DNA of 15,806 bases from CAZTII01 sp964613305 (GTDB lineage: Bacteria; Bacillota_I; Bacilli_A; Erysipelotrichales; Erysipelotrichaceae), in NCBI GenBank assembly GCA_964613305.1, contig CAZTII010000045.1, positions 1 through 15,806 on the forward strand. Direction: 5' to 3'. Position 1 is the first letter of the stretch, and every line of letters begins with the position of its first letter. The notes below the pieces were generated by a model. That model was given only the letters and a program-made list of their open reading frames with translations. It was not told where the DNA came from and did not search any database. A program made the position numbers and the translations under genes. Shown here piece by piece: positions 1 through 7,757 of the stretch.

Positions 1-10
1 AAAAGTCTAT

Positions 11-33
11 TACCACGCGCATAGCACGTGGTA
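11..33. other. Hairpin-forming inverted repeat at window edge
   Basis: TACCACG (11-17) is the exact reverse complement of CGTGGTA (27-33), with a partly pairable 9-base interior. It lies beyond the peroxiredoxin terminator. Read on the minus strand it is followed after a few bases by TTTT at the very edge (1-4), so it could be a second terminator, or the 5' hairpin of the next gene. The window ends too soon to decide. Confidence 0.35.
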
Positions 34-48
34 TTTACCTTCGGCAAT

Positions 49-71
49 AAAAAAGTGCTGAAATTCAGCAC
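49..71 (-). terminator. Rho-independent terminator of the peroxiredoxin gene
   Basis: On the minus strand a perfect 8-base inverted repeat (GTGCTGAA and TTCAGCAC around one base, so in practice a shorter stem with a small loop) starts 8 bases after the peroxiredoxin stop. A run of six T follows directly. This is the classic intrinsic terminator form, and it ends the ahpC transcript. Confidence 0.88.
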
Positions 72-78
72 ATCCTTA

Positions 79-642
79 TTATAACTTTCCTACTAAATCC
101 AAACTAGGTTTAATTGTTTTATTTCCTGGTTTCCATTTCGCTGGACAAACTTCATCACCATATTCATATACAAATTGACATGCTTGAAGTTTACGAAGTA
201 GTTCATCAGCACTTCTTCCTACATTACCACCACTTACCTCATACGATACAATAATACCTTCTGGATTTACAATAAATGTTCCACGGTCAGCCATTCCTTC
301 ACGTTCAATATAAACATCAAACTCTTTTGACAACGATCCAGTTGGATCAGCAAGCATTGGATACTTAATTTTTCTAATGTTTTCAGAAGCATCATGCCAT
401 GCTTTATGAACAAAGGCTGTATCGGTTGAAACACTATACACTTCAGCGTTCATACTCTTAATTTCGTCATATCTTTCGGCTAAATCTTCTAATTCTGTTG
501 GACAAACAAATGTGAAATCAGCTGGATAAAAGAAATAAATCGCCCATTTTCCTAACGTGCTTTCTAATGTTATATCTTTTAATTCGTTATTATGAAACGC
601 TTTTACTTTAAAATCTGATACTTTTTTATTAATCATTGACAT
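79..642 (-). CDS. ahpC: Alkyl hydroperoxide reductase C / typical 2-Cys peroxiredoxin
   Basis: This is a cytoplasmic peroxidase that reduces hydrogen peroxide and organic hydroperoxides through a cysteine pair. The 187-residue protein has the length of the bacterial AhpC family. The peroxidatic Cys47 sits in the FVCPTE motif after FYPADF, and the resolving Cys166 lies in the C-terminal EVCPAKW motif, which marks the typical 2-Cys class. The ATG at 642 follows a GGGAGG ribosome binding site 7 bases upstream; a second in-frame ATG two codons later is less well spaced. The gene has its own promoter and terminator, so it appears monocistronic. The usual reductase partner gene ahpF is not upstream, and the window ends before what follows can be read, so the electron donor (AhpF or a thioredoxin system) is unknown. 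Family assignment is near certain. Confidence 0.96.
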   Translation of the reverse strand: MSMINKKVSDFKVKAFHNNELKDITLESTLGKWAIYFFYPADFTFVCPTELEDLAERYDEIKSMNAEVYSVSTDTAFVHKAWHDASENIRKIKYPMLADPTGSLSKEFDVYIEREGMADRGTFIVNPEGIIVSYEVSGGNVGRSADELLRKLQACQFVYEYGDEVCPAKWKPGNKTIKPSLDLVGKL

Positions 643-675
643 ACAATTTCCTCCCGGTTATCTATAACTAACTAA

Positions 676-703
676 AGTATACCATAACAATAACTTTTAT
701 CCA
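676..703 (-). promoter_or_regulatory. Promoter of the peroxiredoxin gene
   Basis: On the minus strand there is a -10 TATACT (676-681) preceded by TG one base upstream (extended -10, TGG-TATACT). A -35-like TGGATA (698-703, 4 of 6 consensus matches) lies 16 bases further upstream. The start codon is about 35 bases downstream. No clear PerR-type inverted repeat was seen. Confidence 0.62.
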
Positions 704-714
704 GTAATATGCTC

Positions 715-738
715 AAAAAAAGATCGCCTAAGCGACCT
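715..738 (-). terminator. Terminator of the leuCD-ilvABN-leuA operon, overlapping the leuA stop
   Basis: On the minus strand AGGTCGC (738-732) pairs with GCGATCT (727-721), including one G-T pair, around the loop TTAG. A run of T completes it (721-715). The TAG stop of leuA (730-728) lies in the loop, and the last codons (Lys-Val-Ala) form the upstream arm of the stem. It separates the amino-acid operon from the peroxiredoxin promoter. Confidence 0.88.
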
Positions 739-2236
739 TATATAATCTATTAATAGCGTTGATGTATGCTTTAATACTAGCTTCAACGATATCTGTACTT
801 TGACCTCGACCAATGTAACGTGAATCATCTTGACCAATCACTACAACCGCTTGAGCTTGTGCATCTGAATAGCCAGTAATCGAATCCAATTTATATTCTT
901 CTAAGACAAAACGATCATTTAGAATTTCCGAAATCGCATGATAAGAAGCATCTACTGGTCCATCACCATATGCAGTGCCAACTTTTTCAACACCATCCAC
1001 TTTAATGGTAATTTCAGCTTTCGGTTTTCCATCTTTTCGACTAATTTCAAAATGAACTAGTGAAACTCTTCCATCAAATTTAGCCGCATCGCCAGTAACT
1101 AAAGCTAAAATATCTTCATCCAATACATATTTCTTTTTATCAGCTAATTTTTTAAATTCATTGAATAAATGATTGATCTTTTCATTATCAACATCATCTA
1201 ATCCTAATGCTTTTAATTTATCGACAAAAGCATGTTTTCCGGATAATTTACCTAACACTAATGAATCCGTATTTCTTCCTACTGATTCAGGTGACATAAT
1301 TTCATATGTTTCCGGATTAGCAAGAATACCATGTTGATGAATTCCTGATTCATGGGCAAAAGCATTTGCGCCAACAATCGCTTTGTTTGGTTGTGGTGTA
1401 ATTCCTGTTAATAATCCAACTAATTTACTTGAAGGGAATAGTTGTTTCGTATCAATGTTTGTATAGAATTGACTATACAAATCTTTACGAGTATTTAAAA
1501 TCATCACTATTTCTTCCATCGCTGTATTCCCAGCACGTTCTCCTAAGCCATTAACCGTACATTCTACTTGTGTAGCACCCGCTTCAACTGCAGCAACAGA
1601 GTTGGCAACCGCTAAACCTAAATCGTTGTGACAATGCACTGAAATGACACAATTTTCAATACCAACAACATGTTGTTTTAAATAAGAAATACGCTCAAAC
1701 ATTTCATTTGGTGTAATATAGCCAACAGTATCAGGAACATTAAGAGTTGTCGCACCTGCCTCAATAGCGGCATTATACGCTTCCACTAAAAATTCTTTTT
1801 CAGTTCGAATCGCATCTTCAGCAGAGAATTCAATGTCATCGACTAAACTTTTAGCATAAGCAACATTTTCTTTAATGCTTGCGATAATTTCTTCTTTTGA
1901 CATCTTTAATTTAAATTCACGATGAATTGGTGACGTTGCGATAAATACGTGAATTCTAGGATGAATCGCATTTTCTAATGCTCGTGCGGCTTCATCGATG
2001 TCTTTCTTCACAAGTCGCGCTAAACTACATACAACCGACGTACGAATATTATCGGCGATTAATTTTACTGCTTTAAAGTCACCAGGAGATGATACGGCAA
2101 AACCTGCTTCAATGATATCTACTCCCATCAACTCCAATTGTTTCGCAATTCTCAATTTTTCTTCAGCGTTTAAGTTGACACGAGGTGTTTGTTCTCCATC
2201 ACGAAGAGTCGTATCAAATATTTTAATATGTTTCAT
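728..2236 (-). CDS. leuA: 2-isopropylmalate synthase
   Basis: LeuA condenses acetyl-CoA with 2-oxoisovalerate, the first committed step of leucine synthesis. The N-terminal TIM barrel shows the TLRDGEQ metal and substrate motif (Arg12-Asp13 when counted from this start), EAGFAVSSPGD, NVPDTVGY, the metal-binding VHCHNDLGLA (His201 and His203), the NGLGERAGN loop and the AHESGIHQHG motif. The C-terminal part from about residue 370 matches the LeuA allosteric domain (FEISRKDGKPKAEI and GDGPVDASYHAI), so leucine feedback is expected. Its 502 residues suit the bacterial long form. The frame opens upstream with GTG at 2245, but ATG at 2236 has the better, though weak, upstream purines and gives a normal LeuA N terminus. 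It is the last gene of the operon, 16 bases after ilvN. One oddity is Arg where Gly is usual after DGEQTP. Confidence 0.95.
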   Translation of the reverse strand: MKHIKIFDTTLRDGEQTPRVNLNAEEKLRIAKQLELMGVDIIEAGFAVSSPGDFKAVKLIADNIRTSVVCSLARLVKKDIDEAARALENAIHPRIHVFIATSPIHREFKLKMSKEEIIASIKENVAYAKSLVDDIEFSAEDAIRTEKEFLVEAYNAAIEAGATTLNVPDTVGYITPNEMFERISYLKQHVVGIENCVISVHCHNDLGLAVANSVAAVEAGATQVECTVNGLGERAGNTAMEEIVMILNTRKDLYSQFYTNIDTKQLFPSSKLVGLLTGITPQPNKAIVGANAFAHESGIHQHGILANPETYEIMSPESVGRNTDSLVLGKLSGKHAFVDKLKALGLDDVDNEKINHLFNEFKKLADKKKYVLDEDILALVTGDAAKFDGRVSLVHFEISRKDGKPKAEITIKVDGVEKVGTAYGDGPVDASYHAISEILNDRFVLEEYKLDSITGYSDAQAQAVVVIGQDDSRYIGRGQSTDIVEASIKAYINAINRLYKVA

Positions 2237-2252
2237 TTCAACCACTTTCTAA

Positions 2253-2741
2253 TTACATCTTTTCGCCACGGCTCATCGCTAAAATACCTGTTTTAGCAAT
2301 TTCCAAAATACCATAAGCTTCCATCATACCAATAAAACCGCGTAGTTTTGTTACATCCCCTGTTAATTCAACCGTTACTGATGTAGGCGAAACATCCAAT
2401 ACTTTCCCACGATAAATATCAGCAATTTGAACAATTTGAGAACGTGTTACTTCATTCGCTTTTACTTTCAACAACATTAATTCACGACGTATTACTCCTT
2501 CATCAGGGAATACTTTTACTTTAACAACATCCACAATTTTATAAACTTGTTTTTGAATTTGATCAAGAGCAACATCATCACCTTCAACACTTAACGTCAT
2601 TCTGGCATACCCTTTTTTATTCGTAATACCAGCCGTCATTTTATTGACAAAATAACCACGGCGATTAAATAACGACATTATTCTTGCGACGATACCATTT
2701 GTATTTTTAGCAATAATTAATATTTCATGCGTTTTATTCAT
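2253..2741 (-). CDS. ilvN: Acetolactate synthase small (regulatory) subunit
   Basis: This is the regulatory subunit that activates the IlvB catalytic subunit and makes it sensitive to valine. The 162-residue protein has an N-terminal ACT domain (residues about 4-75) with GIVARIMSLFNRRGYFVNKMTAG, shown here in part by NRRGYFVN. A C-terminal small-subunit domain follows, with RELMLLKV, IADIYRGKVLDV and the ELTGDVTKLRGF stretch. Length and layout are normal for the IlvN/IlvH family. The ATG overlaps the end of ilvB by 8 bases (ATGAATAA), with a GAGGGG site about 10 bases upstream inside ilvB. This points to translational coupling, as expected for two subunits of one complex. I use the symbol ilvN; ilvH is an equally common name for this family. 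Confidence 0.95.
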   Translation of the reverse strand: MNKTHEILIIAKNTNGIVARIMSLFNRRGYFVNKMTAGITNKKGYARMTLSVEGDDVALDQIQKQVYKIVDVVKVKVFPDEGVIRRELMLLKVKANEVTRSQIVQIADIYRGKVLDVSPTSVTVELTGDVTKLRGFIGMMEAYGILEIAKTGILAMSRGEKM

Positions 2742-4452
2742 CGTTCAATACCCCTCTTTTACCCATCATTTGCCCTACTGTAGCCCCAGCTGGTATCATT
2801 GGTAAAACATTCGCCTCTTTCTCAACAATACAGTTAATAATCATCGGTTCATTGCATTCAATAATACCTTGAAGTTTTTGTTTTAACTCATCTTTGGTCG
2901 TAATTTTTTCATTCTCAAGTCCATATGCTTCAGCAATCACATTAAAGTCAGGATTAAACGATAAATCAACGAAAGAATAACGACGATCGTTAAATATTTC
3001 TTGCCATTGACGAACCATTCCTAAATAACTATTGTTCATCACAAATACTTTTACTGGTAAATTGTATTGGCGCAACATCATCAATTCTTGAAGTGTCATT
3101 TGGAATCCACCATCACCAACAATTAAAACAACCTTTTTATCAGGCATTCCAATTTGAGCACCGATTGATGCAGGAATACCAAAGCCCATCGTTCCAGCTC
3201 CACCAGAAGATAAAATAGTGTTTGGTTTTTCAAACGACATAAATTGAGAAGTCCACATTTGATGTTGACCAACATCTGTTACGATAATAGCATCACCATT
3301 AATCACTTTATTTAATTCTGATAAAACGTATTGAGGATTAAGACTATCATCAGTTGTTTCTGGAACAACCATTGGATATTCTTTCTTCCAAGAAGCGCAT
3401 TGATCAATCCATTCTTGATGATTCATTTGTTGCATTTCAGCATTTAAGCCTTCTAATATATTTTTCAAGTCACCAACAATTGGAACATCAGCTTTAATAT
3501 TTTTACTAATTTCAGCTGGATCGATATCAATATGAATTACTTTCGCGTTCTTACAAAATTTATCTGGATTTCCAGTAATACGGTCATCAAAACGAATACC
3601 ACATGCGATAACACAATCTGCTTCTTCGGTTGCATAATTAGCCGCAACTGTACCATGCATACCTAACATTCCTAAATGATTATCATTGGAACAAGGATAC
3701 GCTCCTAATCCTAAAAGAGTCGTTGTGATTGGAGCATGTAATAATGAAGCAAACGTCTTTAAATCATCGGTAGCATTCGCACGAAGAACTCCTGCCCCAG
3801 CAATAATTAACGGTTTCTTACAGTCTTTTAACAACGTTAAAGCACGCTTAATTTGTCCACTATGACCTTTGACTGTTGGATCATATCCTTCAAGCGTAAA
3901 TCCTTTATTATAAATTTTTTCAAATTCATCAACACTTATCTTCGCTAACTGAACATCCTTCGGAATATCAATCAACACTGGTCCTTTTCTACCAGTATTC
4001 GCTAAATAATATGCTTCTTGAACGATTCGTGGTAAATCACGAATGTCAGTTACTAAATAATTCATCTTCGTAATAGGAATAGTAATACCAACAATATCAG
4101 ACTCTTGAAATGAATCTCGACCTAACATTGTCGTTGGTACTTGTCCTGTTAGACAAAGCAAAGGAACACTATCCATATGAGCCGTCATAATTCCTGTGAC
4201 TAAGTTCGTTGCACCAGGACCTGAAGTCGCTAAACAACAGCCAACTTTTCCTGTTGCACGAGCATAACCATCCGCCTCATGAGCTGCACCTTGTTCATGT
4301 CGTGCAAAATAATGAGTAATTTTGTCAAATTTATAAATCTCGTCGAAAATTGGAATAACAGAACCGCCTGGATAACCAAACATATCTGTAACACCAACTC
4401 GCGATAAACATTCTAGTAAAATTCTTGCGCCATTTATTTGTTCATTTTTCAT
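2734..4452 (-). CDS. ilvB: Acetolactate synthase large (catalytic) subunit
   Basis: This thiamine-diphosphate enzyme makes 2-acetolactate from two pyruvates, or 2-aceto-2-hydroxybutanoate from pyruvate plus 2-oxobutanoate. Visible marks, numbered from the chosen start, are the catalytic Glu53 in RHEQGAAHEADGYARATG, the FAD-contacting FDDRITG stretch, and the thiamine-diphosphate/Mg motif GDGGFQMTLQEL (from about 446) ending in MNN. The 572-residue length is normal. The longest frame starts at a GTG at 4461, but that codon is part of the ribosome binding site AAGGGTGAT, which is spaced correctly for the ATG at 4452, so I chose the ATG. It lies 17 bases after ilvA and overlaps ilvN. Having ilvA, ilvB and ilvN together supports a biosynthetic (anabolic) enzyme rather than a fermentative AlsS, which would lack a small subunit. 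Confidence 0.96.
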   Translation of the reverse strand: MKNEQINGARILLECLSRVGVTDMFGYPGGSVIPIFDEIYKFDKITHYFARHEQGAAHEADGYARATGKVGCCLATSGPGATNLVTGIMTAHMDSVPLLCLTGQVPTTMLGRDSFQESDIVGITIPITKMNYLVTDIRDLPRIVQEAYYLANTGRKGPVLIDIPKDVQLAKISVDEFEKIYNKGFTLEGYDPTVKGHSGQIKRALTLLKDCKKPLIIAGAGVLRANATDDLKTFASLLHAPITTTLLGLGAYPCSNDNHLGMLGMHGTVAANYATEEADCVIACGIRFDDRITGNPDKFCKNAKVIHIDIDPAEISKNIKADVPIVGDLKNILEGLNAEMQQMNHQEWIDQCASWKKEYPMVVPETTDDSLNPQYVLSELNKVINGDAIIVTDVGQHQMWTSQFMSFEKPNTILSSGGAGTMGFGIPASIGAQIGMPDKKVVLIVGDGGFQMTLQELMMLRQYNLPVKVFVMNNSYLGMVRQWQEIFNDRRYSFVDLSFNPDFNVIAEAYGLENEKITTKDELKQKLQGIIECNEPMIINCIVEKEANVLPMIPAGATVGQMMGKRGVLNDE

Positions 4453-4469
4453 TGTTATCACCCTTTTTT

Positions 4470-5675
4470 TTATAAATTCATCCTTGTTATTATTAATCCT
4501 GCTTCATCAAATGCATCAATAATTTTCTCAATATGTTCTTCACCATTTGTTTCCACTGTAACTTGTAGTTCAACATCATGGAAACGATTTAGGTTTTTAA
4601 ATTGGTTGTGATCTAGTTTAATAACGTTCGCATTAAGATTTGATAATATTTCAGATACTTTCACAAGTTGACCTGGTTTATCTGGTAAATCTACTGAAAA
4701 TACAAATATTCTTCCTCTAGCGACTAATCCTTTGTTGATCATTGATGAAATAGTTAATACGTCAATATTACCTCCACTTAAAATAGAGACAATTTTCTTT
4801 CCTTTTACTTGTAATTTCTTAAGTCCTGCGACTGATAATATACCTGCATTTTCAGCAACAATTTTATGTTTTTCCACTAGAATTAAAAATGATTCCATTA
4901 ATTCATAGTCTGATACAGTAATAATATCATCGACATATTCACTAATATAGTTAAAGTTTAAATCACCGATGCGACGAACATTTGCACCATCAGCAATGGT
5001 TGCTGAATCAGTAAGTTCTACTACTTTACCCATTTTTCGAGCATATAAAGCGCTTGCAGCGCCTTGTGGTTCAACACCAATAACTTTAATTAATGGATTT
5101 TTTAGTTTTGCCGCACTAGCTACTCCTGATATTAATCCACCACCACCAAGTGGCACTAACAAGATATCCGCATCTGGTAATTCTTCTAATACTTCTAAAG
5201 CAATTGTTCCTTGTCCTTCAATGACATCTTCGTCATCGAATGGATGTACAAACACATATCCTTTTTCTGCTTGCAACTGCTTTGCATAATTACACGCATC
5301 ATCATACACTTCACCAGCTAAAACAACTTCAGCACCATATTGTCGTGTTGCTTCCACTTTAATGAGTGGCGTATGTTTTGGCATAACAATCACTGCTTTA
5401 ACACCTAAGCGACTTGCCGCTAAGGCAACTCCTTGAGCATGATTACCAGCTGACGCTGCAATAACACCACATTTTTTTTCTTCTTCCGACAACTTAGCCA
5501 TTTTATTATAAGCGCCACGAACTTTAAATGAACCTGTCCGTTGTAAATTTTCCGGTTTTATATAGCACTCATTGCCTGTTTCATGCGATAATGTCGCACT
5601 ATGAATTAATTTTGTTTTTGTTATGATAGTTTGTAATCTTTCTTTAGCTTCAATGTAATTATACAATTTTAACAC
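4470..5675 (-). CDS. ilvA: Threonine ammonia-lyase (threonine deaminase), single-ACT medium form
   Basis: This pyridoxal-phosphate enzyme deaminates threonine to 2-oxobutanoate, the entry to isoleucine synthesis. The cofactor lysine is Lys51 in RTGSFKVRGAYNK; the SAGNHAQG substrate loop and the glycine-rich PLGGGGLISG phosphate cradle follow, with LSGGN near residue 300. From about residue 325 a single ACT-like domain follows (FSVDLPDKPGQL and DHNQF). The 401-residue layout matches the medium-length, one-ACT threonine ammonia-lyases rather than the roughly 510-residue E. coli IlvA with two ACT-like domains. The start is GTG at 5675, 8 bases after AGAGG; the overlapping ATG is in another frame and stops at once. 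It begins 4 bases after leuD. The sequence alone does not tell whether isoleucine inhibits it, but its place before ilvBN argues for a biosynthetic role rather than threonine catabolism. Confidence 0.94.
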   Translation of the reverse strand: MLKLYNYIEAKERLQTIITKTKLIHSATLSHETGNECYIKPENLQRTGSFKVRGAYNKMAKLSEEEKKCGVIAASAGNHAQGVALAASRLGVKAVIVMPKHTPLIKVEATRQYGAEVVLAGEVYDDACNYAKQLQAEKGYVFVHPFDDEDVIEGQGTIALEVLEELPDADILLVPLGGGGLISGVASAAKLKNPLIKVIGVEPQGAASALYARKMGKVVELTDSATIADGANVRRIGDLNFNYISEYVDDIITVSDYELMESFLILVEKHKIVAENAGILSVAGLKKLQVKGKKIVSILSGGNIDVLTISSMINKGLVARGRIFVFSVDLPDKPGQLVKVSEILSNLNANVIKLDHNQFKNLNRFHDVELQVTVETNGEEHIEKIIDAFDEAGLIITRMNL

Positions 5676-5679
5676 ATGT

Positions 5680-6279
5680 CTATCCTCTACTTTTCTTTAA
5701 AAATTCTGGCATTTTTTCTTCATACGCAGCGATTAACTGTTCATAATCTAACGTAATATCGATCGCATCTTTACCTGCTAACAGTCTCTGACGCCAGCTT
5801 TCTTCAAGAGTGAAGGGATAATTTTTCTTAGCCGTTTTTATAACTTGTTCATACAAATTAACTTCAATTTCTTCATCTGGTAACAGTGAAGCAAGTTCTT
5901 CTCTATCTTGTTGAGCAAGTGTAATTGGTAAACAACCATTGCTTAACCAATTCATGTAAAATATACCTGAATAACTGCCCGCAACCACGACTCGAAAGCC
6001 ATAATTTTCAAGAGCCCATGCGGCATGTTCCCTTGATGATCCACATCCAAAATTATCACCTGCAATTAAAATCGTAGCTTTTTTATATTCTGGTTTATTT
6101 AAAACAAACTCCATATTTAAAGAACGGTCATCGTTATATCGCCATGAATCAAATAAGTAATCTTCAAAGCCATTTTTTTCGGTTGATTTTAAATATTGTT
6201 TAGGAATCAATTGATCAGTATCAATATTATCTCTCATTAATGGAACAGTTGTTCCTGTATATACTGTAAATGGTTTCAT
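5680..6279 (-). CDS. leuD: 3-isopropylmalate dehydratase small subunit
   Basis: The small subunit of isopropylmalate isomerase pairs with LeuC to convert 2-isopropylmalate to 3-isopropylmalate. The 199-residue protein is the long, E. coli-like LeuD type. It has the opening NIDTDQLIPKQYLK, DYLFDSWRY, and the signature GDNFGCGSSREHAAWAL, followed by a GFRVVVAGSYSGIFYMNW stretch (read here as SGIFYMNW). The ATG overlaps the leuC stop by 4 bases (ATGA) and has a strong GGGAGG site inside leuC, which suggests coupled synthesis of the two subunits. No truncation or missing key motif is seen. Confidence 0.96.
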   Translation of the reverse strand: MKPFTVYTGTTVPLMRDNIDTDQLIPKQYLKSTEKNGFEDYLFDSWRYNDDRSLNMEFVLNKPEYKKATILIAGDNFGCGSSREHAAWALENYGFRVVVAGSYSGIFYMNWLSNGCLPITLAQQDREELASLLPDEEIEVNLYEQVIKTAKKNYPFTLEESWRQRLLAGKDAIDITLDYEQLIAAYEEKMPEFLKKSRG

Positions 6280-7655
6280 GCTTCCTCCCTTGTATCACCG
6301 AAGTGACCTAAAATAGCAGCTAAGGTAGCCATTGCCGGACTTACTAAGTGCGTACGTGAATTTTTACCTTGACGTCCTTCGAAGTTACGATTTGATGTTG
6401 CTGCACAATGTTCAAATTCAGGAATTAAGTCAGGATTCATTCCTAAACACGAAGAACATCCTGCTTCACGCCACTGAAACCCTGCTTCGATAAAGAGGTC
6501 AGCAATTCCAGCTTCTTCACAAGCTTTTTTCACTTGAGTAGAACCAGGAACAACAACGGCAGTAATGTTTGGTGCAACTTTTCTTCCTTTAATCAACTCT
6601 GCCGCATCTTTTAAATCACTATAGCGACCATTGGTACAAGATCCAATAAAGACGTGTGATAATGGAATATCACTCACTTTCATACCAGGTTTTAACCCCA
6701 TATACCCATACGCTTTTACCATCGAATCATTACTACTTTCTGGTAATACTTCATCAATACCGACACCTAAGGAAGGATTTGTTCCCCAAGTTACTTGTGG
6801 TGCAACACTACTAGCGTCTAAGGTAACTATTTTATCAAAATCAGATTCGCTATCCGTTACTAATGTTTTATAATATTGTACCATACGCTCAAATTCTTCA
6901 CCTTTTGGCGCATGTTTTTTATCTTTAATATAAGCAAATGTTTTCTCATCAGGAGCAATAATACCAGATTTTCCACCAGCTTCAATCGCCATATTACAAA
7001 TAGTCATACGCTCATCCATACTCATATTACTAATTGTATCGCCATAAAATTCAAAGGCGTAGCCATTTCCTACTGCCACTCCATACTTACGAATAAATGC
7101 TAAAATAATATCCTTTGCATATACCCCTGGTTGTAGTTTACCTGTTATTTTAACGCCCATCATTTTTGGCTTTTTTTGCCACAATGTTGAAGTCGCTAAA
7201 ACATGCTCTACCTCCGAAGTACCGATACCAAAAGCTATTGCCCCAAAAGCGCCATGAGTTGCGGTATGACTATCACCACACACAATTGTTTTTCCAGGCA
7301 ATGTAACTCCAAGTTCTGGTCCTAACATATGAATAATCGCATTATAGTCAGAAAACATATCATGCAATTCAATATTAAATTCTTTACAATTAGCTGCTAA
7401 TGTCTCTAATTGATTTTTAGAAACGACATCTTTAATATCATAACGATCTGCAAGTACTGTTGGTGTATTATGATCCATTGTACCATACGTTAAATCAGGT
7501 CGACGAACCTTTCTATTCTGAATACGCAACCCTGAAAACGCTTGAGGTGATGTTACCTCATGAATTAAATGAGCGTCAATATATAAAAGAGCCGCATCAT
7601 CGCCCTCTTCTGTTATTACATGATTGTTCCAAATTTTTTCAAAACACGTCGCCAT
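6276..7655 (-). CDS. leuC: 3-isopropylmalate dehydratase large subunit
   Basis: This is the aconitase-family catalytic subunit of isopropylmalate isomerase, which binds a [4Fe-4S] cluster. The three expected cluster cysteines are present: Cys340 in FIGSCTNGRYSD, and Cys400 and Cys403 in EAGCSSCLGMNPD (numbered from this start). The TMDHNTPT and GDSHTATHGAFG motifs are also present. At 459 residues it is the bacterial long type, matching its LeuD partner. The frame is open eight codons further upstream from a GTG at 7679, but a perfect TAGGAGG site lies just before ATG at 7655, which also gives the usual N terminus leading into FEKIW; the longer form would translate through its own ribosome binding site. 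It is the first gene of the operon, 131 bases after the upstream membrane-protein gene. Confidence 0.96.
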   Translation of the reverse strand: MATCFEKIWNNHVITEEGDDAALLYIDAHLIHEVTSPQAFSGLRIQNRKVRRPDLTYGTMDHNTPTVLADRYDIKDVVSKNQLETLAANCKEFNIELHDMFSDYNAIIHMLGPELGVTLPGKTIVCGDSHTATHGAFGAIAFGIGTSEVEHVLATSTLWQKKPKMMGVKITGKLQPGVYAKDIILAFIRKYGVAVGNGYAFEFYGDTISNMSMDERMTICNMAIEAGGKSGIIAPDEKTFAYIKDKKHAPKGEEFERMVQYYKTLVTDSESDFDKIVTLDASSVAPQVTWGTNPSLGVGIDEVLPESSNDSMVKAYGYMGLKPGMKVSDIPLSHVFIGSCTNGRYSDLKDAAELIKGRKVAPNITAVVVPGSTQVKKACEEAGIADLFIEAGFQWREAGCSSCLGMNPDLIPEFEHCAATSNRNFEGRQGKNSRTHLVSPAMATLAAILGHFGDTREEA

Positions 7656-7693
7656 ATACCCTCCTACACTATTATCCACTAGTTATTGCTTCT

Positions 7694-7722
7694 ATTATAT
7701 ATCGAAACATTTTCAATTAGAA
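7694..7722 (-). promoter_or_regulatory. Promoter of the leuCD-ilvABN-leuA operon
   Basis: On the minus strand a perfect -10 TATAAT (7694-7699) lies about 38 bases before the leuC ATG. At the ideal 17-base spacing the -35 position (7717-7722) reads TTCTAA, only 3 of 6 matches, so the promoter may be weak or need help. The predicted leader is only about 30 nt, too short for a T-box or a leader-peptide attenuator. Confidence 0.65.
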
Positions 7723-7730
7723 GTGAAAAT
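7709..7730. promoter_or_regulatory. Operator-like perfect inverted repeat over the leuC -35 region
   Basis: ATTTTCA (7709-7715) and TGAAAAT (7724-7730) are exact reverse complements separated by 8 bases, and the putative -35 hexamer lies in the spacer. The position suits a repressor or activator site. The half-sites recall CodY boxes, but the spacing does not fit the CodY consensus, so the regulator is unknown. Confidence 0.5.
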
Positions 7731-7757
7731 ATTTTTATTTTGTTACATTTTAAATAA

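Noticed and set aside
643..714. PerR box in the peroxiredoxin promoter
   Set aside because: No convincing TTATAAT-type inverted repeat was found around the -10/-35, so peroxide control by PerR is not supported by sequence.
1998..2252. Plus-strand open frame of 84 codons inside leuA
   Set aside because: It lies antisense to strongly conserved LeuA codons, has no convincing ribosome binding site and resembles no family. The same holds for the other plus-strand frames at 4969-5289, 6631-6873, 6876-7103, 7460-7720, 8759-9007, 10028-10219, 11453-11686, 13327-13557 and 15179-15379.
6276..7655. LeuC/LeuD as homoaconitase or another isopropylmalate-isomerase-like pair
   Set aside because: Both subunits have the long bacterial LeuC/LeuD lengths and motifs and lie with leuA, ilvA and ilvBN, so leucine synthesis is the best reading.
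7709..7730. Canonical CodY box
   Set aside because: The half-sites match in part, but the CodY consensus has a single-base spacer between TTTTC and GAAAA. Here the gap between the half-sites is much longer, so I call it only an operator-like dyad.
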